From positions 124,001-188,000 of the forward strand of contig QUDE01000001.1 of the NCBI GenBank assembly GCA_003477405.1: DNA of 64,000 bases, in the 5' to 3' direction. The DNA is from Ruminococcaceae bacterium AM07-15. GTDB taxonomy: Bacteria; Bacillota; Clostridia; Oscillospirales; Butyricicoccaceae. The notes beneath the pieces are model-generated. The model searched no databases. It was not told where the DNA came from and was given only the letters and a program-made list of their open reading frames with translations. Every line of letters begins with the position of its first letter. The stretch's first letter is position 1. Below, piece by piece: positions 43,923 through 51,949 of this stretch. A program made the translations under genes and the position numbers.

Positions 43923-44843
43923 ATGATCACACAGCAGCGTCTGGAGGAGCTGGTAAACCAATGTGCCTTTGCCACAAAACAGGGAAGAGTGGCTTCTTAT
44001 ATCCCCAAATTGGCAGAGGCCGATCCCCAGCAGCTGGGAGTTTACTGGATGGATCTGGCGGGCCATGGCATGGGCGCCGGAGAATGGGAAAAACGGGTGA
44101 CGGTGCAGAGCATCGTGAAAGTGGCCATTTTCCTTCAGGCCCTGGCCGATTGTCCTTTGGATGAGCTGACCCGCAGGATCAGCCTCAACGCCACCGCCGA
44201 AACCTTCAATTCCATTGTGGACCTGGAAGTGAAAAATCATCACCGGCCTCTCAATCCTTATATCAACAGCGGCGCCATCGCTTCGCTGTATATGGTCTCC
44301 GGCGGGCCGGAGGGCCGGTTTCAGCGGGTGATGGAGCTGCTGCGGAAGCTGACAGCCAACGACGCTCTTTCCATTGATGAGCAGGTGTATGTGTCGGAAA
44401 AACAGACCGGCCACCGCAACCGGGCCATCGCCTATTTTATGAAGAGCACCCAGATCATCGATGGGGATGTGGAGCAGCTTCTGGATGAATATTTCCGTTT
44501 GTGTTCGGTGAAGGTCAACTGCCGGGATCTGGCGGTGATGGCCGCCACGCTGGCAAACGGCGGGAAAAACCCGGTCACCGGTTTGTGCTGTGCCCAGAAA
44601 AGCCATTGCAAAACCGCCATGGCCGTGATGGTGTCCTGCGGGATGTACGGCCAGTCGGGAGAATTCCTGGTGCGTACCGGTATGCCGGCCAAAAGCGGCG
44701 TGGGCGGAGGCATCATGTCGGCCATTCCCTCGAAGGGCGGCCTGGGCGTGGTGGGTCCGGCCCTCAACGAAACGGGCAACAGCGCCGGCGGGATCGAGCT
44801 TCTCTCCCGCCTGTCCGATGAGATGGATCTGAGCATTTTGTAA
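43923..44843 (+). CDS. glsA: Glutaminase A
   Basis: A 306-aa serine-dependent beta-lactamase-fold enzyme hydrolysing glutamine to glutamate and ammonia. The SxxK-type motif lies in VQSIVKVAIF (about residue 60; catalytic Ser and Lys). Others are NPYINSGAIAS (about 112), SEKQTGHRNRAIAYFM and the C-terminal KSGVGGGIMSAIPSKGGLGVVGP. ATG 43923 follows GGGAGGG and the -10 above. Length matches GlsA. Confidence 0.95.
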   Translation: MITQQRLEELVNQCAFATKQGRVASYIPKLAEADPQQLGVYWMDLAGHGMGAGEWEKRVTVQSIVKVAIFLQALADCPLDELTRRISLNATAETFNSIVDLEVKNHHRPLNPYINSGAIASLYMVSGGPEGRFQRVMELLRKLTANDALSIDEQVYVSEKQTGHRNRAIAYFMKSTQIIDGDVEQLLDEYFRLCSVKVNCRDLAVMAATLANGGKNPVTGLCCAQKSHCKTAMAVMVSCGMYGQSGEFLVRTGMPAKSGVGGGIMSAIPSKGGLGVVGPALNETGNSAGGIELLSRLSDEMDLSIL

Positions 44844-44876
44844 AAGCCGGGGCGTCCCGGAGAAAGGATGGATACA

Positions 44877-45335
44877 ATGAAACAATACACCCCGGCCATC
44901 GTGAACGAAATCAAGAAAAAGAGCATCTTTTCCTTCAGCCGGAAATATGAGACCCGGTATTATGAAGGGGTACACCGTCAGGATGAGACGGTGCGGGCCC
45001 TTTGGATCGAGATGAATGCCCTGGGCAAACCGCTGTGTTACCCCTGCGTTTTGTGGGAAGGGGAAAAACTCATGGCTTTCCGCAGCGGTATGACCCGGGA
45101 AAACAAGGCCATGCTCCAGCGGTGGACAGAGGTGATCTCCCCGGAGAAAAAAGAGGAGTTTTCCATCGAGGAACTGGAGGAAGGAGACTTTTCCTCCATC
45201 TATCAGAAGGCCAAGGACAAGGTAGACCAGCTGGAAGGGCTGATCATGCCCGACGAGGAGGATTGGACCGACGAAGAGCTTCTGGCCGACGAATCTCTGG
45301 CCGATGATGACGAGGACGAATCTTCACTAAATTGA
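44877..45335 (+). CDS. Unknown 152-aa protein with acidic tail
   Basis: It begins MKQYTPAIVNEIKKKSIFSF. The central part is mixed alpha/beta. The last 30 residues are strongly acidic (MPDEEDWTDEELLADE and following), which suggests binding to a basic partner or metal. AAAGGA lies 8 nt before ATG 44877. It lies 33 bp after glsA, so probably co-transcribed. No family recognised. Confidence 0.6.
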   Translation: MKQYTPAIVNEIKKKSIFSFSRKYETRYYEGVHRQDETVRALWIEMNALGKPLCYPCVLWEGEKLMAFRSGMTRENKAMLQRWTEVISPEKKEEFSIEELEEGDFSSIYQKAKDKVDQLEGLIMPDEEDWTDEELLADESLADDDEDESSLN

Positions 45336-45350
45336 ATAAATCAACCAAGC

Positions 45351-45398
45351 ACAGCGGGACGGAAATTCACGATGTTGAATTTTCGCCCCGCTGTTTTT
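45351..45398 (+). terminator. Intrinsic terminator
   Basis: ACAGCGGG...GGAAATTCA pairs with TGAATTTTCG.CCCCGCTGT, then TTTTT. Confidence 0.85.
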
Positions 45399-45534
45399 CT
45401 CTTTTTCTCAAAAATCCATTTGGGGAAAACGAAAGAAATATCGGTCAAAATCCATGAAAAACCCGGGAAAAATTCGGGATATTTGTGCTCAGAGCTGAAA
45501 AATCCACAAAGGCACAAAAAAATCCAGTCAAGGC

Positions 45535-45563
45535 TTGACAAATGAGAGATTGTATACTATTAT
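45535..45563 (+). promoter_or_regulatory. Promoter of the peptide-binding lipoprotein gene
   Basis: -35 TTGACA (45535-45540), 17 bp, -10 TATTAT (45558-45563). In the leader GCACATTC and GAATGTGC can pair across a CCCGG/CCGGG hairpin, placing the start region at the base of a stem. Confidence 0.8.
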
Positions 45564-45630
45564 GAACGCACATTCACGATGTTAAAACCCGGTACGCCGG
45601 GAAATTCAAACAGAAAGAGGCGAATGTGCG

Positions 45631-47205
45631 ATGCAGAAGAAAACGAGAAAAATGGTGGCGCTGGTTCTGGCGGGAGCGCTGATGAGCGGCATATTCGCCG
45701 CCTGTGCCAAGGACAATGGCGCTACAGAAGGCTCGGCCGTCAGCCGCAGCATGGAAAACGATGGGGATACCGCCTCGGCGGAAAAGCGGAGCACCCTGGT
45801 GATTGCCACCGAAAGCGAGCCGCCCACCCTGCACCCTTTTGATCACAAGGCGGTCACTGCCACATATATGAATTTGCTCACTTTCAATGCCCTGATGTCC
45901 ATTGACCCTGAGACATTGGAGCCGGTGACCGACCTGGCCGAAAGCTATGAGACCGTGAGCGATACCGAATGGGTCTTTACTTTGAAGCAGGGCGTTACCT
46001 TCCATGATGGCAGCACCCTGGACGCCCAGGATGTAAAGGCCTCCATGGAATACGCCAAGACCTACCCCACCACCAAGGATTACACTTCCTTCTGGACCGA
46101 CATCCAGGTGGTGGACGACACCCATGTGAAGATCACCACCGACGGCCCCTATGCCATGGTGCTCAACGACATGGCCAGCATTGATATTTTGCCCAGCGAA
46201 CTCATCGACGAGGGCAACGACTTTAACGAAAACCCGGTGGGCACCGGCCCCTATTGTTTTGTGGAGTGGAACCGGGGCGATAATCTGACCTTTGAGAAAA
46301 ACCCCAATTTCTTTGACACCGAGCATCAGCCCTCCATGGAGACCATCACCTGGCGGATCATTCCCGAAGGCTCTTCCCGCACCATTGCCCTCCAGGCCGG
46401 CGAAGTGGACTTCATCATGGAAGTAGAAGCCACCGATATCACCCGCCTGAAGGAAGACGAGGCCATCACCGTGCAGGAAAACGAAGGCACCCGTATGAAC
46501 TTCATGGCCATGAACAGCGAAGCCGGGCCTTTTGAGAATCCCTGGTTCCGCAAGGCGGTCAGCGCCGCAGTGGACCGGGAGGCCGTGGTCACCGTATCCT
46601 GTGACGGTCAGGGCATTGTGGCTTTGGGTCAGACTTCTCCCGCCTTCCCCGGATACAGCGAAGAAAAATCCCAGGACTATGATGTGAAAAAGGCCAAGGA
46701 GTATTTGAAGAAATCGGGCATTGATCCGGAAGACGCCACCTTCACCTGCCTGGCCTGCACCGATGCCAACCGCCGTGCCGCCGAAGTGATCCAGGCCAAC
46801 CTGGCAGAGATCGGCATTACCATGGAGATCGAGACTCTGGACTATGCCACCCACCTCAACGCCATCATGAGCGGCGATTATGAAGCGGCCATCCAGGGCT
46901 ACACCGCCAGCAATATGTATGCCTATAACATCGGCCTCTATCATTCCTCCGCCATCGACGCTGCCAACCTGGCCCGCATCGACGACCAGAAGGTGGACAG
47001 TTTGATCGAACAGGCCAAAACCCAGTTGGACAGCACCCAGCGGGAAGCCACTTTCACAGAGCTCTCTGAGTATCTCAACGACTGGACACCCTTTGTTCCC
47101 TTGTATCAGACCGTTGTGATCAAGGCCTATGACAAAGACCTGGAAGGGGTCGTTGTGGGCAAAGACGGCAATGTGGCCTTTGAAGATGTGCGCTGGAGCG
47201 CTTAA
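45631..47205 (+). CDS. ABC transporter substrate-binding lipoprotein (SBP family 5, oligopeptide/nickel type)
   Basis: A 524-aa extracytoplasmic solute receptor. The signal peptide ends in GIFAAC (Cys about 23). The SBP_bac_5 fold is clear: ESEPPTLHPFDHKAVTA, VFTLKQGVTFHDGSTLDAQDVK (about 115-135), PVGTGPYCFVEW (about 200) and PWFRKAVSAAVDREAV (about 305). Substrates of the family include peptides and metal complexes. It is monocistronic between two terminators; no cognate ATPases are seen in the window. Confidence 0.92.
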   Translation: MQKKTRKMVALVLAGALMSGIFAACAKDNGATEGSAVSRSMENDGDTASAEKRSTLVIATESEPPTLHPFDHKAVTATYMNLLTFNALMSIDPETLEPVTDLAESYETVSDTEWVFTLKQGVTFHDGSTLDAQDVKASMEYAKTYPTTKDYTSFWTDIQVVDDTHVKITTDGPYAMVLNDMASIDILPSELIDEGNDFNENPVGTGPYCFVEWNRGDNLTFEKNPNFFDTEHQPSMETITWRIIPEGSSRTIALQAGEVDFIMEVEATDITRLKEDEAITVQENEGTRMNFMAMNSEAGPFENPWFRKAVSAAVDREAVVTVSCDGQGIVALGQTSPAFPGYSEEKSQDYDVKKAKEYLKKSGIDPEDATFTCLACTDANRRAAEVIQANLAEIGITMEIETLDYATHLNAIMSGDYEAAIQGYTASNMYAYNIGLYHSSAIDAANLARIDDQKVDSLIEQAKTQLDSTQREATFTELSEYLNDWTPFVPLYQTVVIKAYDKDLEGVVVGKDGNVAFEDVRWSA

Positions 47206-47238
47206 CCCCCCTCACCTCTACTCATAAAAAGCAAATGG

Positions 47239-47280
47239 AAAAGGGCCCGTTCTCCACAGCTGTGGAGAACGGGCCCTTTT
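47239..47280. terminator. Bidirectional perfect terminator
   Basis: AAAAGGGCCCGTTCTCCACAG and its exact complement form an uninterrupted stem serving the convergent genes. Confidence 0.92.
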
Positions 47281-47295
47281 CTGCGCATCAGGCTA

Positions 47296-47904
47296 TCAGG
47301 GGCCTTCGATGTCCATACGGCACATTTCTTCATAAGACACGCCGTTTTCTTTGCCATAGGTTTTCCAGTACCGGTTGCCCGCCTGGATGAACAGGAAGCG
47401 AGGCAAGGGCATGGCCGTGGCGATTTCCTCTTCCTTTCCTTGCTGCATAGCGGCGGCCAGCCGGCCGATGGCCTTTTCGGCCCGGGAGCGGAACGGGGTG
47501 CGCAAAATGGCTTCCCCGCTGCCCAGCTTCATGACAGCTCCCATGGGAAAGCCCACCGTCTTGGCAAACAGCCGCAGGATATCCACCGCCACATCGTTTT
47601 GTCCCGGCTCCAGAAAGCCGCAGTTGATGAGCACCGACAGGCGGGGCTTGTTTTTGGGCGGGTTGCGCTGCACTTCTTCCAGAAAGGCCAGAAGCTCCAC
47701 CGGCAGGCTGTCCACATACAGGGGAAAAACCAAAAGCAGATGGGAGAAGTGTTCCATCTCCTGGATAAGATGGGCGGCCGGTTGGCCTTTGAGGGCAAAA
47801 TACTGGCAGGGAAGGGAGCACTGGGCGGAAAACAGGGCGGCATATTCCTTGGAGTTGGAACGGGGCGCCCGGGGACTGGCGTTGAGGATCATCACTTGTT
47901 CCAC
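47296..47904 (-). CDS. Flavodoxin-fold NAD(P)H-dependent oxidoreductase-like protein
   Basis: A 202-aa protein with a flavodoxin-like core: MILNASPRAPRSNSKEYA (FMN-phosphate loop), then LLLVFPLYVDSLPVELLAFLEEV and SVLINCGFLEPGQND. The start is GTG at 47904, with AAAGGAGG 7 nt upstream. It overlaps the neighbouring FMN-reductase-like gene by 13 bp, so the two are coupled. They may form a flavoenzyme pair; substrate unknown. Confidence 0.8.
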   Translation of the reverse strand: MEQVMILNASPRAPRSNSKEYAALFSAQCSLPCQYFALKGQPAAHLIQEMEHFSHLLLVFPLYVDSLPVELLAFLEEVQRNPPKNKPRLSVLINCGFLEPGQNDVAVDILRLFAKTVGFPMGAVMKLGSGEAILRTPFRSRAEKAIGRLAAAMQQGKEEEIATAMPLPRFLFIQAGNRYWKTYGKENGVSYEEMCRMDIEGP

Positions 47905-48398
47905 GAGAGTACCTCCTTTTCCGCTGCATCCTGCACTTCTTCTTCCCGGCAGAAGATCACTTGGTAAGACTTGAAACTCATGTTCCGCCGGTTCCGTTCC
48001 ACCAGGCGGCGGAACAGCTCTTTTTCTTCCTGGCTCTCCGGGCCGTAGGCCAGAATGACGGCGTCTTTTTCCTCTACCAGCCGCTGCACATGATGGGTTT
48101 CGCCCATGTGAGGGCGGAGGAAGGCCTGCTGGATGGGAAGAGAGCGTTCCAGCATGGCTTTCATCGGGGGTGCCCAGCTGCCGAACACCACCCGGCTCAC
48201 ATAGAGCACCCGGCGGCTGCGGGCGATGAGGGGATAGATCTGGGGTGCGTCGTCCCGGATGACGCACCGGCCAGGGGTTTTGACCCAGCAGCCAAAGCAG
48301 CCCACGCAGGGGGTCACTTTCTTTTGGGACAGGTCGATATATTCCCGTTCCGGAGCTGTGGGCAGGGAAAGGGGTCGATCACTGAGGATCAGCTCCAT
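47892..48398 (-). CDS. NADPH-dependent FMN reductase-like flavoprotein
   Basis: A 168-aa flavodoxin-like protein with the clostridial iron-sulfur-flavoprotein-like motif TPCVGCFGCWVKTPGRC (about 30-46), DDAPQIYPLIARSRRVLYVS, and VVFGSWAPPMKAMLER near residue 70. The paired cysteines could bind metal or act in redox. First gene of a two-gene unit. Confidence 0.8.
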   Translation of the reverse strand: MELILSDRPLSLPTAPEREYIDLSQKKVTPCVGCFGCWVKTPGRCVIRDDAPQIYPLIARSRRVLYVSRVVFGSWAPPMKAMLERSLPIQQAFLRPHMGETHHVQRLVEEKDAVILAYGPESQEEKELFRRLVERNRRNMSFKSYQVIFCREEEVQDAAEKEVLSWNK

Positions 48399-48497
48399 AA
48401 ATAAAGTCCTCCATTTGATTTTGAAATGATAGATGGAATCGCTTTATTATAAGGGATTTGGCAGAAAAAATATAGAGTGAATTTTGTGGGAATGGAT

Positions 48498-48529
48498 AAA
48501 AAAGCCCTCCTGGCAAGCAGGAGGGCTTT
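48498..48529 (-). terminator. Intrinsic terminator of the permease gene
   Basis: AAAGCCCTCCTG/CAGGAGGGCTTT followed on the minus strand by TTT. Confidence 0.85.
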
Positions 48530-48545
48530 GGATGTTCCTTTTGGT

Positions 48546-49454
48546 TTACGAGCGGCTGAACTGGGAGCGGATGCGGGGGTCAATGACCACATACAGCAGG
48601 TCCACCACCAGATTGATGATGGAGAAGCAGAAGGCAAAGGTGATGACGCATCCCAGAATCATGGGGAAATCCCGTTCGTTGATGGAGTCCACCAGCAGCC
48701 GGCCGATGCCCGGCCAGGAGAAGATCAGCTCCACCAGAATGGAACCGCTGAACACCTCGCACAGCCGCAGGCCCATGACGGTGACGATAGGGATCAAGGC
48801 ATTGCGCAGAGCGTGTTTCCGCACCACCACTTTGAACGCCTGGCCCTTGGACCGGGCGGTGGTGATGTAGTCCTGGCGGATGGTCTCCAGCATGGAGGAG
48901 CGGGTGATGCGGGAGATAAAGGCCATATTGCCGAAAGCCAGGGTAAAGGCGGGAAGCACCAGACTGCTCAGCGTTTGACTGCCCGATGTGGGGAACCAGC
49001 CTAAGTAGAGCGCGAAAAGCAGCAGCATCAGCATTCCCAGCCAGAAGTTGGGCATGCTCACGCCGAAAAAGGAGATCAGCATGCTGACATTGTCAAAAAG
49101 GGTGTTTTGTTTGATGGCGGCCCATACGCCGATGGGAAGGGCCAGAACCAGAGTGACCACACCGGCGGCCAGAGTGAGCTTGATGGTTTTGGGCAGACGC
49201 ACGCCCAGCTGGATTCGCACATAGCTGTCTTCCGCGAAGATCTCCTTCATGGTGCGGGCGTATTGAACCAGGATCGGATCGTTGAGCCCTCGCTCTTCCC
49301 GGATGATCTCGGCCTCTTCCGGGGTGGCCGCTTTGCGCACCGCCGAACGGTCGGCATTGCCCGGGGCAAAATAGAAGAGCAGATAGACGATGAAGGTGGC
49401 GCCGAACAGCACCGGCAGCAAGATGATCAGACGCTTGAGCACATATTTCCACAT
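48546..49454 (-). CDS. Orphan ABC transporter permease, DppB/OppB type
   Basis: A 302-aa inner-membrane permease. The N-terminus MWKYVLKRLIILLPVLFGATFIVYLL is classic DppB. Six helices are predicted, and the EAA loop is near ARSKGQAFKVVVRKHALRNALIP (about 205-227). The usual partners DppC, DppD and DppF are missing; a terminator follows directly. The SBP lipoprotein at 45631 is the nearest possible partner but lies convergent to this gene. Confidence 0.9.
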   Translation of the reverse strand: MWKYVLKRLIILLPVLFGATFIVYLLFYFAPGNADRSAVRKAATPEEAEIIREERGLNDPILVQYARTMKEIFAEDSYVRIQLGVRLPKTIKLTLAAGVVTLVLALPIGVWAAIKQNTLFDNVSMLISFFGVSMPNFWLGMLMLLLFALYLGWFPTSGSQTLSSLVLPAFTLAFGNMAFISRITRSSMLETIRQDYITTARSKGQAFKVVVRKHALRNALIPIVTVMGLRLCEVFSGSILVELIFSWPGIGRLLVDSINERDFPMILGCVITFAFCFSIINLVVDLLYVVIDPRIRSQFSRS

Positions 49455-49653
49455 GGGCGGACCCTCGATCCTTTATTGGAATAGGCCAAAAGAGCAAAGA
49501 AAAAAGGCCGCTGATTTGGCACTATTAAACCATAACACAATCCCCCCTTCTTTTCAAGGCGGCAGAGGGCCGGGAAGAGAGTTTCGGGGCTGAACAGGTG
49601 GAGAAAAAAAGCCGCCGGTTTTGTGCAAATTAGTTAATTACTTTGTAACAACT

Positions 49654-49690
49654 AAAAAAATCCCCAAGGACGCAGGCCCTTGGGGATAAA
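49654..49690 (-). terminator. Distal terminator of the second MATE gene (copy with T-run)
   Basis: ATCCCCAAGG/CCTTGGGGAT followed on the minus strand by seven T. It lies inside the first of two perfect 42-bp direct repeats. Confidence 0.8.
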
Positions 49691-49702
49691 ATGGTGAGAA
49701 AA
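49661..49702. repeat. 42-bp direct repeat, left copy
   Basis: Begins TCCCCAAGGACGCAGG and ends GGTGAGAAAA; identical over 42 bp to 49869-49910. Confidence 0.95.
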
Positions 49703-49868
49703 GGATATGGCAGGAAAACACTTTTGCCCTGCTTTTCATCAATCCGCAACAACTGGCGACCTGTGCGGCAGTTGTTGCACTTCTCAAGGGGCCAGTGTGC
49801 GCCACAGGCGTGCATGCAGCCCCTTGCAGAAACTCAAAAAAGCGGCAAAGCCGCTTTTTTGATAGGCC
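49703..49868. mobile_element. Structured repeat element, copy B (downstream of the second MATE gene)
   Basis: The core at 49737-49862 matches copy A at 38139-38263. It has a variable hairpin (GCAGG/CCTGC), then CATCAATC, then stem GCAACAACTG/CAGTTGTTGC with loop GCGACCTGTGCGG. ACTTCTCAAGGGG opens the next hairpin (GCGCC/GGCG), and AAAAAAGCGGC/GCCGCTTTTTT closes the element. Relative to copy A, three pairs of the first stem change on both sides. Flanked by the 42-bp direct repeats. Confidence 0.75.
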
Positions 49869-49910
49869 TCCCCAAGGACGCAGGCCCTTGGGGATAAAAT
49901 GGTGAGAAAA
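49869..49910. repeat. 42-bp direct repeat, right copy (terminator hairpin without T-run)
   Basis: Identical to 49661-49702, beginning 208 bp downstream of it and lying directly after the MATE stop codon. Confidence 0.95.
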
Positions 49911-49915
49911 TGAGA

Positions 49916-51292
49916 TCACACCGCCGGAGAAGCCGGTTTGTTTTCCAGGTTGTGGATGTGCAGCTTATAGAAGCGGCTGAAGAGCAGCAGGCTTGCCACC
50001 AGGGAGATGATCTCCGCCAGAGGGAAGGCATACCACACATAGCTCAGGCCGATTTTGGAGAACAGGTAGGCGGCCGGCAGAATGATCACCAGCTGACGCA
50101 GCACCGAGATGAACAGGCTGTTTTTGCCCCGTCCCACCGCCTGGAAGATGGTGGAGAAGATGACGCCGAAGGCTGCGGGGATAAAGCACAGGCTGATGGA
50201 GCGGAAGGCCGGCACACCGATGGCCAGCATTTCGCCGGAGCCGTCAAAGATGGTCAGCAGCTGGGCGGGGAAGATCCAGAAGAGCAGGGTACCCACCGCC
50301 ATAATGCCGCAGGCGATGCAAAGGCCGATGCGCAGGCAGCTGAGCAGACGGGCCTTTTTCCGGGCGCCGTAGTTGTAGCCCATGATGGGCATCAGTCCGT
50401 GGGTCAGGCCAAAGACCGGCATGAACACAAAGGACTGGAGCTTATAATAGACGCCCAGCACCGAGATGGCCGTTTCGGAGAAGGCCGAAAGGATCTGGTT
50501 CAGGCCCATCACCAGGAAGGAACTGATGGACTGCATGATCATGGAGGGGATGCCCACGGAGTAGATATCCCGGATGGTGGTGCCGTGGAAACGGAAGCCC
50601 TTGAAGGTCACATGGACGGCATGGCTTTTGCGGAACATCACATAGAGGCTGTAGCACATGGCCAGAATCTGACCGGTGACGGTGGCCACCGCCGCACCCA
50701 GGATGCCCATCTTGGGCAGGCCGAACAGGCCGAAGATCAGAATGGGGTCCAGAATGATGTTGGTGACGCAGCCCACCAGCATAAAGAGCATGGGGTAGAT
50801 CATGTTGCCAGTGGCCTGGAGGGTCTTTTCAAAGGCGATTTCCACAAAGCTGCCAAAGGAGCAGATGCACACCACCGACAGATACTGGGCGCCCAGATCG
50901 ATCACATTGGCGTTCTGGGTGAAAAGGCCCAGAAACCACCGGGAACCAAACAGGCCGAAGAGGGCGAAGAGCAGAGAGGTAAAGAAAGCCAGGATCGCCC
51001 CGTGGCAGGCGGCCAGGTCAGCTTCCCGCTGGCGTTTTTCGCCCAGACGCCGGGATACCAGGGAGTTGATGCCCACCCCGGTGCCAACAGCCATGGCAAT
51101 CATCAGCTGCTGGATGGGGAAGGCCAGGGAAACGGCGGTGAGGGCGTCCATGCTGATTTTGGCCACAAAATAGCTGTCCACAATATTATAAAGGGACTGG
51201 ACCAGCATGGAGAAAATGGCCGGCAAAGACATGGAGATGATCAGCCGGAGCATGGGCGTGTTGCCCATTTTGTTTTCGCGAATTTCTTCCAT
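49916..51292 (-). CDS. MATE-family efflux transporter
   Basis: A 458-aa, twelve-helix multidrug/Na+ antiporter. It begins MEEIRENKMGNTPMLRLIISM and has SLPAIFSMLVQSLYNIVDSYFVA, typical of clostridial MATE proteins, with a repeat of the same topology in the second half (PSMIMQSISSFLVMGLNQIL). I chose ATG 51292, with AAAGGAAG 8 nt upstream. It is preceded by a long leader with an attenuator and followed by structured element copy B. Confidence 0.92.
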   Translation of the reverse strand: MEEIRENKMGNTPMLRLIISMSLPAIFSMLVQSLYNIVDSYFVAKISMDALTAVSLAFPIQQLMIAMAVGTGVGINSLVSRRLGEKRQREADLAACHGAILAFFTSLLFALFGLFGSRWFLGLFTQNANVIDLGAQYLSVVCICSFGSFVEIAFEKTLQATGNMIYPMLFMLVGCVTNIILDPILIFGLFGLPKMGILGAAVATVTGQILAMCYSLYVMFRKSHAVHVTFKGFRFHGTTIRDIYSVGIPSMIMQSISSFLVMGLNQILSAFSETAISVLGVYYKLQSFVFMPVFGLTHGLMPIMGYNYGARKKARLLSCLRIGLCIACGIMAVGTLLFWIFPAQLLTIFDGSGEMLAIGVPAFRSISLCFIPAAFGVIFSTIFQAVGRGKNSLFISVLRQLVIILPAAYLFSKIGLSYVWYAFPLAEIISLVASLLLFSRFYKLHIHNLENKPASPAV

Positions 51293-51447
51293 CAAATGCA
51301 CTTCCTTTGCGATAAAATTATAATTCCATCCGGTAAGTCCGGAAAAAAGGCGGACACAAAAAAAGAGACGGCCCAAGGCCGCCGCAAGAAAAGGGGGATG
51401 CGTATGCCGGGCGCCGCTTTGTCACAGGAAAAATAAGCGGCGTACTG
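51293..51447 (-). promoter_or_regulatory. Attenuator leader of the second MATE gene
   Basis: About 155 nt. Hairpin 1 is CGCCGCTT/AAGCGGCG (plus 51412-51442). The terminator is GGCGGCC/GGCCGTC followed on the minus strand by seven T after TC (plus 51358-51383). The 5' arm of hairpin 1 (ACGCCGC) can also pair with GCGGCGG in the terminator, giving exclusive folds. A small in-leader reading frame is possible but unproven. Confidence 0.55.
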
Positions 51448-51453
51448 GGAAGA

Positions 51454-51482
51454 AGTATAACATAAAACGGAGAAAAGGACAA
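51454..51482 (-). promoter_or_regulatory. Promoter of the second MATE gene
   Basis: -35 TTGTCC (plus 51477-51482), 17 bp, -10 TATACT (plus 51454-51459). Confidence 0.7.
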
Positions 51483-51792
51483 GGATTGTTAAAAAAGAAG
51501 CAAAAAGCCGCCCAAAACGGGCGGACTTTCCGCAAAGAGGAGACAAGATGCAGCGCCATTTCAAAAATTTATGAGGAAGCAGGAGAGAAACAGGGAGCAA
51601 AAAAACAGCGCTGCGGAAATGAAACGGGAGGTTATGGGAACTCCCGGCGCAGAGAAAAAGCATCTGCGCATGAACTGGAAATAGGATGCAGCTGACCGGG
51701 AAAACCCGTTCTGCCATTTCAGTGTAGCAAATCGACAGAGCGGAGGCAAGAAAAAGTTTGCACCTGGGAAAAAACACACCGGGGGGTGAATA

Positions 51793-51838
51793 TATTTAAT
51801 ACGGTATAAAAGAGAAAAAATAAAAACCGTATTAAATA
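51793..51838. promoter_or_regulatory. Inverted repeat upstream of the hydrogenase operon
   Basis: TATTTAATACGGT (51793-51805) and its exact complement ACCGTATTAAATA (51826-51838), with a 20-bp A-rich spacer. The centres are about three helical turns apart, 44 bp upstream of the -35. It could be a paired operator or a hairpin; it does not resemble the Rex site. Confidence 0.6.
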
Positions 51839-51881
51839 AAAAATATTTTTGCATTTGGAAAGTATCGTTAAAAAAATATCA

Positions 51882-51910
51882 TTGCAATCTGCCGGAGGGT
51901 CGGCTACACT
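51882..51910 (+). promoter_or_regulatory. Promoter of the hydrogenase operon
   Basis: -35 TTGCAA (51882-51887), 17 bp, -10 TACACT (51905-51910). Confidence 0.65.
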
Positions 51911-51949
51911 GGGATCAGAACAGAATTTTTTTTTGGAGGGGATGCGCCC

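Larger units (their letters stand above)
51483..51949. other. Intergenic region between MATE and hydrogenase operons
   Basis: No credible gene. It holds a small hairpin, AAGCCGCCC/GGGCGGACTT, near 51505-51533; the 13-bp inverted repeat pair upstream of the hydrogenase promoter; and that promoter. Confidence 0.6.

Noticed and set aside
51292..51777. A 161-codon minus-strand frame upstream of the second MATE gene
   Set aside because: It spans the promoter, attenuator and terminator-like hairpins, has no ribosome site, and its Phe/Ser/Cys-rich product looks random.
51793..51838. Rex operator
   Set aside because: The repeat TTTAATACGG does not match the TTGTGAA/TTCACAA or TTGTTAA/TTAACAA type, and the 20-bp spacer is too long.
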